64,000 nt of DNA, from contig NZ_BAAAIV010000006.1 in assembly GCF_039526245.1 (NCBI RefSeq), positions 90,802-154,801 of the forward strand, given 5' to 3'. A model generated the notes under the pieces. That model was not told the DNA's origin and made no database searches. It saw only the letters and a program-made list of their open reading frames with translations. Position numbers and translations under genes: made by a program. Numbering within the stretch: the stretch's first letter is position 1; each line of letters starts with the position of its first letter. Shown piece after piece: positions 37,674 through 45,737 of this stretch. Source of the stretch: Arthrobacter_H rhombi (GTDB lineage Bacteria; Actinomycetota; Actinomycetes; Actinomycetales; Micrococcaceae).

Positions 37674-37859
37674 TCAACCGCCGGAGCCGTCTCCACTGGG
37701 CTTCTGGCCGGGGCTGCCTTGTCCGGAACCGGTGGGGCCGGCAGGCGGTTGTCCGCCTTGGGAGGGCCCCTGATCGCGCTTCTGGCTGGACTGGTAGGAC
37801 CGGAAAGCCTTGGTGCCCAGTCGCACCAACCGGCTGATCATTCGTGGATTGATCTGCAT
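37674..37859 (-). pseudogene. N-terminal part of the PemK/MazF-like gene, ended by in-frame TGA
   Basis: A 61-residue frame begins MQINPRMISRLVRLGTKAF and continues into a Gly/Ser/Pro/Gln-rich linker ending GDGSGG, then TGA. The next codons in the same frame lead without a break into the PemK-like domain. A single C-to-T change in a CGA codon (GGTCGA to GGTTGA) would explain the stop. It is either a nonsense mutation or a sequencing error; alternatively the two parts are separate proteins. Confidence 0.5.
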
Positions 37860-37992
37860 GGGGCCACGGTAACAGCGGGACGCCACACCCGCGAGGACGG
37901 AATCCGGTGCGTCCGAATCATGGAAGAATGGTGTTTTGCGGTCCATCCGCAAGCAGTTCGACATCCAACAGCCCCAGAGCGAGGTCACCCAC

Positions 37993-39846
37993 GTGTCACC
38001 CATGGCCCGCACCGCCCCGGTGCCTGCCGCCACCGATCCGGCGATCATCAGGAACTTCTGCATCATCGCCCACATCGACCACGGGAAGTCCACCCTGGCC
38101 GATCGGATGCTGCAATCCACGGGCATTGTCTCCCATCGGGACATGAAGGCACAGTACCTCGACCGCATGGACATCGAGCGCGAGCGCGGCATCACCATCA
38201 AGTCGCAGGCCGTGCGCATGCCCTGGGAGGTCGACGGGTCGGCCTACGCGCTGAACATGATCGATACTCCCGGCCACGTTGACTTCACCTACGAGGTATC
38301 CCGCTCCCTGGCCGCTTGCGAAGGCGCCATCCTGCTGGTCGACGCTGCCCAGGGCATCGAGGCACAAACCCTGGCCAACCTCTACCTCGCCATGGAAAAC
38401 GACCTGACGATCATTCCCGTCCTGAACAAGATCGACCTGCCGGCCGCCCAGCCCGAGAAGTATGCTGCGGAGCTCGCCGGCCTGATTGGCGGCAAGCCCG
38501 AGGATGTCCTGCAGGTCTCAGGCAAGACCGGCGTTGGCGTTGAGGCCCTTTTGGACAAGATCGTGAGGGATCTTCCGCCGCCGGTCGGCAACGTCGATGC
38601 ACCAGCGCGCGCCATGATCTTCGACTCCGTCTACGACACCTACCGTGGCGTCGTCACCTATGTGCGTGTCGTCGACGGCCACCTCTCGCCCCGCGAGAAG
38701 ATCCAGATGATGTCCACTCGTTCGACCCATGAACTGCTCGAGATCGGTGTGTCCTCGCCGGAGCCGACGCCCAGCAAGGGACTTGGGGTTGGTGAAGTCG
38801 GCTATCTGATCACCGGCGTCAAGGATGTCCGCCTATCCAAGGTCGGCGATACCGTCACCACCTTCAACAAACCTGCCCAGGAATCCCTGGGTGGATACGA
38901 GGACCCCAAGCCCATGGTGTTCTCGGGTCTCTACCCGATTGACGGCTCTGACTACCCGGTTCTGCGTGACGCCTTGGACAAGCTGCTGCTCAATGACGCG
39001 GCACTGACCTTCGAGCCCGAGACCTCTGTCGCCCTGGGATTCGGCTTCCGCGTCGGCTTCCTGGGCCTGCTGCACCTGGAGATCACCCGCGAGCGACTCG
39101 AGAGCGAGTTCAACCTCGATTTGATCTCCACGGCACCCAACGTCGTCTACGAGGTGATGACCGAAGACAAGTCCATGGTCACTGTGACCAACCCGAGCGA
39201 GTTTCCGGCCGGCAAGATCATGGAGGTCCGTGAGCCGATGGTTGCCGCGACCATTCTCACCCCGAACGAATTCGTGGGTGCGGTCATGGAGCTCTGCCAG
39301 ACCCGGCGTGGGCAGATGCGTGGCATGGACTACCTCTCCGAGGACCGGGTGGAACTGCGGTACTGGCTTCCCCTGGCAGAAATCGTGTTCGATTTCTTCG
39401 ACATCCTGAAGTCCAAGACCCGCGGCTATGCCTCCCTCGACTGGAAGGCGGATGGCGAACAGGTGGCAGACCTGGTCAAGGTCGATATCCTCCTCCAGGG
39501 CGAGCAGGTCGACGCCTTCAGTGCGATCACGCACAAAGACAAGGCCTACGCCTATGGGGTGCTGATGACCAGCAAGCTGCGCGAACTCATCCCACGCCAG
39601 CAGTTCGAGGTCCCCATCCAAGCGGCCATCGGATCGCGCATCATCGCGCGCGAGTCCATCCGGGCCATCCGCAAGGACGTCCTCGCCAAGTGCTACGGCG
39701 GTGACATCTCACGTAAGCGCAAGCTGCTCGAGAAGCAGAAGGAGGGCAAGAAGCGCATGAAGATGGTTGGACGTGTCGAAGTCCCCCAGGAGGCATTCAT
39801 CGCGGCGCTGTCGTCCGACGGGTCCAAGGACAAGGCCAAGAAGTAG
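37993..39846 (+). CDS. lepA: Elongation factor 4 (LepA), back-translocating GTPase
   Basis: LepA is a ribosomal GTPase that acts in 30S biogenesis/initiation and back-translocation. The G1 motif AHIDHGKST (about residues 26-34), G2 RGITIKSQ, G3 DTPGHVDF and G4 NKID are intact, followed by the EF-G-like domains and the LepA-specific C-terminal domain (RRGQMRGMDYL; KCYGGDISRKRKLLEKQKEGKKRMK). GTG 37993 (617 residues) is chosen because AGCGAGG lies 7 nt upstream and the length equals the family norm; a TTG further upstream is unlikely. hemW follows after 5 nt. Confidence 0.95.
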   Translation: MSPMARTAPVPAATDPAIIRNFCIIAHIDHGKSTLADRMLQSTGIVSHRDMKAQYLDRMDIERERGITIKSQAVRMPWEVDGSAYALNMIDTPGHVDFTYEVSRSLAACEGAILLVDAAQGIEAQTLANLYLAMENDLTIIPVLNKIDLPAAQPEKYAAELAGLIGGKPEDVLQVSGKTGVGVEALLDKIVRDLPPPVGNVDAPARAMIFDSVYDTYRGVVTYVRVVDGHLSPREKIQMMSTRSTHELLEIGVSSPEPTPSKGLGVGEVGYLITGVKDVRLSKVGDTVTTFNKPAQESLGGYEDPKPMVFSGLYPIDGSDYPVLRDALDKLLLNDAALTFEPETSVALGFGFRVGFLGLLHLEITRERLESEFNLDLISTAPNVVYEVMTEDKSMVTVTNPSEFPAGKIMEVREPMVAATILTPNEFVGAVMELCQTRRGQMRGMDYLSEDRVELRYWLPLAEIVFDFFDILKSKTRGYASLDWKADGEQVADLVKVDILLQGEQVDAFSAITHKDKAYAYGVLMTSKLRELIPRQQFEVPIQAAIGSRIIARESIRAIRKDVLAKCYGGDISRKRKLLEKQKEGKKRMKMVGRVEVPQEAFIAALSSDGSKDKAKK

Positions 39847-39851
39847 CGTCC

Positions 39852-41081
39852 ATGCCCTCTGTATTACCCCTCGGGGACCCGGCTCCGGCCGATGGACTGC
39901 TTCCTGCCAGCACCCTTGACGGTGCAACGGAGCGCGACTTCTGCATCTACGTCCACATCCCCTTCTGCGCGGTGCGGTGCGGTTACTGCGATTTCAACAC
40001 CTACACCGCGCACGAACTCGGCTCCGGTTCCAGCCAGGACACGTATGCCGCAGCCGCGTCGGCGGAGTTGGAATTCGGTGCAGGTGTCCTGCGAACGAGC
40101 GGACTTCCCCCACGAGAAGTCTCAACGGTGTTCTTCGGCGGCGGCACGCCAACGTTGCTTCCAGCCGCCGACCTGGTCGCCGTGTTGTCGACGATCCGCA
40201 CCACCTGGGGCTTGCGGGAGGGCGCTGAGGTCACGACTGAGGCCAACCCGGATTCCGTCACCCCCGAATCGTTGGCGACACTGGCCCAGGCGGGCTTCAC
40301 CCGTGTCTCCTTTGGCATGCAGTCGGCGGTTCCCCACGTCTTGAAGACCCTCGACCGGACCCACCGCCCCGAACGGGTGGGTCAAGCCGTCCAGTGGGCC
40401 CGCGAGGCAGGCCTTGATGTCAGCGTCGACCTGATTTATGGAACACCGGGGGAGTCTCTGGCTGACTGGCGCACCTCCCTGGAGACCGCACTCTCCTATG
40501 AACCGGACCATATCTCGGCCTATGCACTCATCATCGAGGACGGCACCCGCCTGGCCGCGCAGATCCGCCGGGGCGAAGTGCCCGATATCGATGACGACGA
40601 CCACGCAGACAAATACCTACTGGCCGACGAATTGCTCACGGCCGCAGGCTTCCAGTGGTACGAGGTCAGCAATTGGAGCCGCAGCGAAGCCACCCGGTGC
40701 CGCCACAACATGGCCTATTGGAAGGGCGCCGACTGGTGGGGAGCCGGACCGGGGGCGCATTCGCATGTTGGGGGGCTGCGCTGGTGGAACGTCAAGCACC
40801 CTGCTGCGTACCAGCAGCGAGTGGATGCGGGCGTTTCCCCGGCCGCCGGCCGGGAGACACCGGATGAGCAGGCACGGTTGCTGGAGCGGACCATGCTGCT
40901 GACCCGGATCGTCGACGGGCTACCCACCAGCGAGTTGCCGGCATCCGGGCGACAGGCGGTGGCAGGACTCATTGCCGACGGCCTGGTCGAGGGACCGGAA
41001 GCGGTTCGTGGAACCGTGATCCCGACCCTGCGCGGCCGCTTGCTCGCCGATACGATCGTGAGGCGGCTGCTCGATTTCTGA
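39852..41081 (+). CDS. hemW: Heme chaperone HemW (radical SAM, HemN-like)
   Basis: This 409-residue radical SAM protein has CxxxCxxC as CAVRCGYC near residue 38, followed by the GGGTPT block and the SFGMQS block. It has the HemW-diagnostic HNxxYW motif (CRHNMAYWKGADWWG). True HemN also needs an extra N-terminal Cys/Arg region that is missing here, so heme transfer rather than coproporphyrinogen oxidation is expected. The lepA-hemW-hrcA-dnaJ-rsmE order is widely conserved; here DUF4870 and DUF3097 genes interrupt it on the other strand. Confidence 0.92.
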   Translation: MPSVLPLGDPAPADGLLPASTLDGATERDFCIYVHIPFCAVRCGYCDFNTYTAHELGSGSSQDTYAAAASAELEFGAGVLRTSGLPPREVSTVFFGGGTPTLLPAADLVAVLSTIRTTWGLREGAEVTTEANPDSVTPESLATLAQAGFTRVSFGMQSAVPHVLKTLDRTHRPERVGQAVQWAREAGLDVSVDLIYGTPGESLADWRTSLETALSYEPDHISAYALIIEDGTRLAAQIRRGEVPDIDDDDHADKYLLADELLTAAGFQWYEVSNWSRSEATRCRHNMAYWKGADWWGAGPGAHSHVGGLRWWNVKHPAAYQQRVDAGVSPAAGRETPDEQARLLERTMLLTRIVDGLPTSELPASGRQAVAGLIADGLVEGPEAVRGTVIPTLRGRLLADTIVRRLLDF

Positions 41082-41097
41082 GCGGCGCCGCGCCAAC

Positions 41098-41136
41098 AAA
41101 AGGATCCCCGGGACACATTGGCCCGGGGATCCTTTT
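41098..41136. terminator. Bidirectional intrinsic terminator between hemW and DUF4870 gene
   Basis: A perfect 15-bp stem (41098-41112 with 41122-41136) has AAAA at its 5' end and TTTT at its 3' end around a 9-nt loop. It can therefore terminate transcription from both sides. Confidence 0.85.
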
Positions 41137-41155
41137 GCTTGATGTCAGTGGTGGA

Positions 41156-41569
41156 TCAGGCGATCAGGCGCAGGTTGAATGGATACCTGTAGGGCCGACC
41201 CCGGTTGACCTCGATGCCAGCCACCACGCCACTGACCGTGATGTAGACCCAGATGGCCACGGCGATGATCGCGAAGATGCCGCCGATCACCGGGATGAGC
41301 ATGAGCAGGTTCGACAGCAGTGCCAGAACCGTCAGGGGCAGGGTGAAGTTCAGTGCTTCCTTGGACTCCTGGGCCGTAAACGGACCCCGGTCGCGATAGA
41401 CCAGATAGATGATGCCGGAAGGGATGCATCCAAGGATTCCCCCGAAATGGGCGATCGTTGCCCATTGCCGGTCCTCCGACGGGGTCAGAGGCAGTGGTGC
41501 GGCCGAAGAGCCCTCAAACCGTCCACCGTCAGCCGGGCCGTCCTGCGGGTTGCGATCTATGCCGTTCAT
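41156..41569 (-). CDS. DUF4870 domain membrane protein
   Basis: The 137-residue protein has a polar N-terminal ~30 residues, then the DUF4870 pattern: WATIAHFGGILGCIPSGIIYLV, RDRGPFTAQESKEALNFTLPLTV and a final pair of transmembrane helices ending in RGRPYRYPFNLRLI. Three to four membrane segments are predicted by eye. The family is Tic20-like in topology; its bacterial function is unknown. It is a single minus-strand gene with a terminator at its 3' end. Confidence 0.85.
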   Translation of the reverse strand: MNGIDRNPQDGPADGGRFEGSSAAPLPLTPSEDRQWATIAHFGGILGCIPSGIIYLVYRDRGPFTAQESKEALNFTLPLTVLALLSNLLMLIPVIGGIFAIIAVAIWVYITVSGVVAGIEVNRGRPYRYPFNLRLIA

Positions 41570-41680
41570 GGTCCGACGTTCCTCCCGTCCGATGTGGTGT
41601 ACAGCAATAGTTTATAGGCCGGTAGCGGTTTGGATCGCCGAACGGCAAAGCTGCGGCGCGGCGTCAGGTCGCCGGACGGC

Positions 41681-42607
41681 TCAGTGTCGGCCCGTGGTCA
41701 GGAAATCGATGACTTCCTCGACGCGACCCAGCAGGCTGGCTTCCAGGTCTGCGTAGCTGTTGACCTGTCTGAGCAGCCGCTTCCACCCCATGGCGACGTC
41801 CGCCTGCGTGGCGTGAGGCCATCCCAGACCGCGCAGGATGCCCGTCTTCCAATCGGTTCCGCGCGGAACCACCGGCCACGCCGCGATGCCCAAGACCTGA
41901 GGCCGGATCGATTGCCAGACATCCACGTAGGGGTGGCCGACGATGAGCACGTTGGAGGCGGCGCCCGGAACACGCATCGCCTCGTTGGCAATCCGCTCCT
42001 CCTTGGTGCCATGGACCAGGTGATCCACCAGGATCCCCAGTTTCCGTCCGGGGCCGGGGGAGAACTCCTTGACCGCCGAGGCGAGGTCGTCGACTCCGTG
42101 CAGGGGCTCGACGACGATGCCCTCCACCCTCAGGTCGTGTCCCCATACCTTTTCGACAAGCTCTGCATCATGTTTGCCCTCGACCCAGATGCGGCTGGCC
42201 ACCGCAGTACGGGCCTTCAGGTTCTGGACCTTGACCGAACCGGAGGCAGTTCGTGCACCCGAAGGCCGAGCCGTCGTCGTCGTGGGTCCGGTGACTTCCA
42301 CCGGTTCGCCTTCGAGCAGGAACCCGAAGCCCGTCGGGAAGGAACGGGTCTTCCCGCGCCGATCCTCCAGCACGACCAGACGCATGCCGCCCGAACGCTC
42401 GATCCGCACGATCTCCCCGACCCAACCTGATTGGACGTCTTCCAGGAGCATTCCCACGGAAGCGGGCACCTGGCGCAGTTCACGCGGTTTCGGTGCCGAC
42501 AGATCCTGGGCACCCCACTGGTGGATATTCAATTCCTGACACGGCCTTTCACTGGGATCGGGCGGTCGCTGTGGCAGCCCGAAGGCACCGGAGCGCGCGG
42601 CCACCAT
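41681..42607 (-). CDS. DUF3097 family protein
   Basis: The 308-residue cytoplasmic protein is restricted to actinobacteria as far as I know. The N-terminal ~50 residues are variable. A small beta domain (GWVGEIVRIERSGGMRLVVLEDRRGK) is followed by RIWVEGKHDAELVEKVWG, which resembles a Toprim-type E(G) motif, then GIVVEPLHGVDDL, GILVDHLVHGTKE and HPYVDVWQSIRP, in line with a nucleic-acid-processing enzyme. Function is not established. It is divergent from hrcA and shares the intergenic region that contains CIRCE. Confidence 0.85.
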   Translation of the reverse strand: MVAARSGAFGLPQRPPDPSERPCQELNIHQWGAQDLSAPKPRELRQVPASVGMLLEDVQSGWVGEIVRIERSGGMRLVVLEDRRGKTRSFPTGFGFLLEGEPVEVTGPTTTTARPSGARTASGSVKVQNLKARTAVASRIWVEGKHDAELVEKVWGHDLRVEGIVVEPLHGVDDLASAVKEFSPGPGRKLGILVDHLVHGTKEERIANEAMRVPGAASNVLIVGHPYVDVWQSIRPQVLGIAAWPVVPRGTDWKTGILRGLGWPHATQADVAMGWKRLLRQVNSYADLEASLLGRVEEVIDFLTTGRH

Positions 42608-42634
42608 GCTAACAAGGGGTGGATCGTATTAGAC

Positions 42635-42661
42635 TTAGCACTTAGGCGTGTCGAGTGCTAA
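42635..42661. promoter_or_regulatory. CIRCE element (HrcA operator)
   Basis: TTAGCACTT - 9 nt - GAGTGCTAA matches the CIRCE consensus TTAGCACTC-N9-GAGTGCTAA with one change in the left arm. It lies 47 nt upstream of hrcA and also within the upstream region of the divergent DUF3097 gene. HrcA binding here represses hrcA-dnaJ until heat stress titrates GroEL. Confidence 0.9.
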
Positions 42662-42708
42662 GCGACACGTGCCTCACATCCGTCCACGATCAGAGCCAGG
42701 AGGATCGC

Positions 42709-43722
42709 ATGACTGTCCCACGACGCCTCGAGGTCCTGCGGGCCATTGTCGAGGACTATGTCCACTCCCGTGAGCCCGTGGGTTCCAAGGCGCTGGTTGA
42801 ACGGCATCAGCTGGGGGTGTCGGCGGCAACCATCCGCAATGACATGGCCGCGCTGGAGGAGGACGGGCTGATCATCGCCCCGCACACCTCCGCCGGCCGC
42901 ATCCCCACCGAACAGGGCTACCGCTACTTCGTCGACCAGATCGACGCGGTCCGCCCGCTCTCGGGTGCCGAGCGCCGTGCCATCCAGCAGATGCTCGAGG
43001 GAACCAACGATCTCGACGAGGTCCTGGAGCGCACCGTTCGGCTGCTGGCCCAACTGACCAACCAGGTTGCGGTCCTGCAGGTTCCCCAGTTCAGCGATGC
43101 CACGGTGCGGCATATCGAACTGGTCGGGCTGGGGTCAGGGCAAGTGCTCACCGTATTGATCACCAACACCGGCAAAGTCGACCAGCGGGTCGTCCTGGTT
43201 CCGCCGGAGACCACCGACGACGCGCTGGCCAGTCTCAAGGCCGCCTTCCTGGCTGCCACGTCGGGTCAGCGGCTGGAGAACATCGGGGAGCTCTCCGCCA
43301 CCGTTTGCGAGCACCTGCCGCAGACGCTGCGGGCGCCGGCCAGGATCCTTGCCGCGGCGTTGGGGTCCCTGGGGGACAACTCGGTGATCGATCGGATCAT
43401 TATGGCCGGGACGGCGAACCTGGCCCGATTCACCGGCGACTTCCCCCTGACCATCACCCCGGTCTTGGAGGCCCTGGAAGAGCAAGTCGTCCTGTTACGG
43501 CTTTTCTCCGAGATGGAGCAGGACGCCCGGGGCATCACGGTGCAGATTGGGCACGAGAACCCGTACGGAGGGCTGGCCGAGACCTCGGTGGTCGCCAGCG
43601 GCTACGGCCCCGGATCCTCCGCCAAGATCGGCGTCCTGGGTCCCACGCGGATGGACTATCCCACCAGCATGGCCGCCGTTCGCGCGGTGGCCCGATACCT
43701 TTCCCGCATCCTGGCCGGATAA
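42709..43722 (+). CDS. hrcA: Heat-inducible transcription repressor HrcA
   Basis: HrcA binds CIRCE and represses heat-shock genes. The 337-residue protein has a winged-helix N-terminus (PRRLEVLRAIVEDYVHSREPVGSKALVERHQLGVSAATIRNDMAALEEDGLI) and the SAGRIPTEQGYRYFVD signature near residue 65; the C-terminal GAF-like domain includes IGHENP and SVVASGY. The ATG at 42709 has CCAGGAGG 6-7 nt upstream. A CIRCE site lies upstream, so it is autoregulated. Confidence 0.95.
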   Translation: MTVPRRLEVLRAIVEDYVHSREPVGSKALVERHQLGVSAATIRNDMAALEEDGLIIAPHTSAGRIPTEQGYRYFVDQIDAVRPLSGAERRAIQQMLEGTNDLDEVLERTVRLLAQLTNQVAVLQVPQFSDATVRHIELVGLGSGQVLTVLITNTGKVDQRVVLVPPETTDDALASLKAAFLAATSGQRLENIGELSATVCEHLPQTLRAPARILAAALGSLGDNSVIDRIIMAGTANLARFTGDFPLTITPVLEALEEQVVLLRLFSEMEQDARGITVQIGHENPYGGLAETSVVASGYGPGSSAKIGVLGPTRMDYPTSMAAVRAVARYLSRILAG

Positions 43723-43782
43723 CGGCCCGGGAGCACGGGGAAACAGCATGTACAGAATGTCGGAAAGGACACAGCACACACT

Positions 43783-44907
43783 GTGAGCAGCCACTACGAA
43801 ACCCTCGGCGTCGCGCGCGACGCCTCCGCCGAGGAAATCAAGAAGGCCTACCGGAAACTGGCCCGCAAACTCCACCCGGATGTGAACCCGGGGGAGGATG
43901 TCGCCGAACAATTCAAGGCGGTCACCCATGCCTATGAGGTGCTCTCCGACCCGCAAAAGCGGCAGGTCTACGACGCCACGGGCAATGAGAACGGGACGGC
44001 AGGCGGCGGAGGCGGCGGCGGCGCCGGTTTCGGTGGCTTTGGCGACATCTTCGAGCAGTTCTTCGGCGGCGGACAGGCCCAGGGACCGGCATCGCGCACC
44101 CAGCGTGGCCGGGACGCCCTGGTGACGGCATCCATCGAGCTCAAGGATGCGGTCCAAGGCACCGTCTACACCCTGGATATCGAAACAGCCGTCACCTGCA
44201 CCGTGTGCAATGGCAGTTGCTGCCAACCGGGCACATCCCCGGAAACCTGCACGATTTGCCAGGGCCACGGACAAGTCCAGCGCCCGGTGCGCTCCTTCCT
44301 GGGCCAGATGATGACGGTGGAGACCTGCAGCGCCTGTCGCGGGTTCGGCACCACATTGCCCAGCCCCTGCAACGAGTGCATGGGTCAGGGGCGGGTCCGT
44401 GAACGGGTCAGCAAGCAGCTGAAGATCCCCTCCGGTGTCGCCACCGGGACGCGCATCCACTTGGCGAACCAGGGCGAGGCCGGTCCCGGCGGCGGCCCCG
44501 CCGGTGACCTGTACGTGGAGATCAACGTCAAGCGCCACCCGGTTTTCGAGCGCGAGGGCAACGACCTGCATGCGACGCTGCGCATTCCGATGACTGCTGC
44601 CGCATTGGGCACCGAGTTGAAGCTCGATACCTTCGACGGCGAGCAGGAGATCAGGATCGAAGCGGGCACGCAGTCCTCCGACACGGTCAAGCTCCCTCAG
44701 CTCGGCGTGCCGCGCCTGCGCGGCGGCTCCCGTGGCGACCTGCTCGTGCATGTCCACGTGGAGACTCCCACGAAGATCGACGCCGAACAGCGCGAGCTGC
44801 TCGAGCGCCTCGCCAGCCTGCGCGACGAGGAATTGGCCGAGGGCCGCTTGGCCGAACGGGGCGGCGTCTTCTCCCGCCTCCGCGACAAGCTGGGCCACCG
44901 CGCCTGA
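43783..44907 (+). CDS. dnaJ: Chaperone DnaJ (DnaJ2 type)
   Basis: This 374-residue DnaK co-chaperone has the J-domain with HPD (residues 4-66, RKLHPDVNPGE), the Gly-rich stretch at about 72-85, a zinc domain and C-terminal substrate domains. The four zinc repeats are CTVCNGSCC, CTICQGHG, CSACRGFG and CNECMGQG. The first has Cys where Gly is usual, plus an extra Cys, but all metal ligands are kept. Linkage to hrcA identifies it as the second DnaJ of actinobacteria, separate from the dnaK-grpE copy. It starts with GTG; the end overlaps rsmE (TGATG). Confidence 0.93.
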   Translation: MSSHYETLGVARDASAEEIKKAYRKLARKLHPDVNPGEDVAEQFKAVTHAYEVLSDPQKRQVYDATGNENGTAGGGGGGGAGFGGFGDIFEQFFGGGQAQGPASRTQRGRDALVTASIELKDAVQGTVYTLDIETAVTCTVCNGSCCQPGTSPETCTICQGHGQVQRPVRSFLGQMMTVETCSACRGFGTTLPSPCNECMGQGRVRERVSKQLKIPSGVATGTRIHLANQGEAGPGGGPAGDLYVEINVKRHPVFEREGNDLHATLRIPMTAAALGTELKLDTFDGEQEIRIEAGTQSSDTVKLPQLGVPRLRGGSRGDLLVHVHVETPTKIDAEQRELLERLASLRDEELAEGRLAERGGVFSRLRDKLGHRA

Positions 44908-45722
44908 TGAGCAACCAGGCGTTCCTGATGGACGAAGGGCTGTCTCCGGACCCCGTGCCGGGTGGCATCCTCGTGCTCGAGGGCGCCGAGGGCCATCATG
45001 CGGTGACCGTCAAAAGGGTCCGCGCCGGCGAGCAGATCGATGTGCTCGACGGCGCGGGCACCCGTGCCAGCTGCACGGTCCTCTCCACGGACAAGGCCAG
45101 TTTGTCGGCCCGCGTGGACCGGGTGTCCCACGAGGATGCCCCGGCGGTGGAAACTGTGTTGGTCCAGGCTTTGTCGAAGGGCGACCGCGACCTGCAGGCA
45201 GTCGAGGCCGCTGTTGAGCTGGGTATCGACGCCGTCATCCCGTGGCAGGCGGACCGCTCCGTGGTTCGGTGGCCAGCCGCGAAAGCGGAAAAGGGACGGC
45301 AGAAGTGGGCTTCCACCGTTCGCTCCGCCGTGAAGCAGTCCCGTAGGACCCGGTTGCCCGAAGTCTCGGGTGTCGTCACGACTGCCCAACTAGCCGAACA
45401 ACTGCTGCGGCCCACGGCGGAGGGCGACGTCCGGCAGGCGATCATCCTGCATGAGGCAGCGACGCAATCGCTTCCCGACGTTGTCCGCACCTTCATGGAT
45501 GGGGCATCCCCGCAGTCCGCCAGGGGAGTGGGGACGTCCCGGAAGCCGTCGATCCTGTTGATCGTGGGCCCGGAAGGGGGCATCTCCGACGGGGAGATCG
45601 AACGGTTGGTTGCCGCCGGCGCCCGCACGGCGCTGTTGGGGCGCAATGTCCTGCGCGCCTCCACCGCTGGACCTGCCGCACTGGTGCTCACCCGCCATCT
45701 GGCCGGACTCCTCGACGTCTGA
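44907..45722 (+). CDS. rsmE: 16S rRNA m3U1498 methyltransferase RsmE
   Basis: This SPOUT-family enzyme methylates U1498 of 16S rRNA. The N-terminal PUA-like domain contains HHAVTVKRVRAGEQIDVLDG. The trefoil-knot SAM site is formed by VGPEGGISDGEIE (about residues 215-227) and LLGRNVLRASTAGPAAL near the end. At 271 residues it is slightly longer than usual because of an insert around residues 160-205. It is coupled to dnaJ by a one-base overlap. Confidence 0.92.
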   Translation: MSNQAFLMDEGLSPDPVPGGILVLEGAEGHHAVTVKRVRAGEQIDVLDGAGTRASCTVLSTDKASLSARVDRVSHEDAPAVETVLVQALSKGDRDLQAVEAAVELGIDAVIPWQADRSVVRWPAAKAEKGRQKWASTVRSAVKQSRRTRLPEVSGVVTTAQLAEQLLRPTAEGDVRQAIILHEAATQSLPDVVRTFMDGASPQSARGVGTSRKPSILLIVGPEGGISDGEIERLVAAGARTALLGRNVLRASTAGPAALVLTRHLAGLLDV

Positions 45723-45737
45723 TGACGCGGCGGGGCG

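Noticed and set aside
37936..37992. TTG start for lepA 19 codons upstream
   Set aside because: It has no ribosome-binding site and gives a longer protein than the family; GTG 37993 has AGCGAGG at good spacing.
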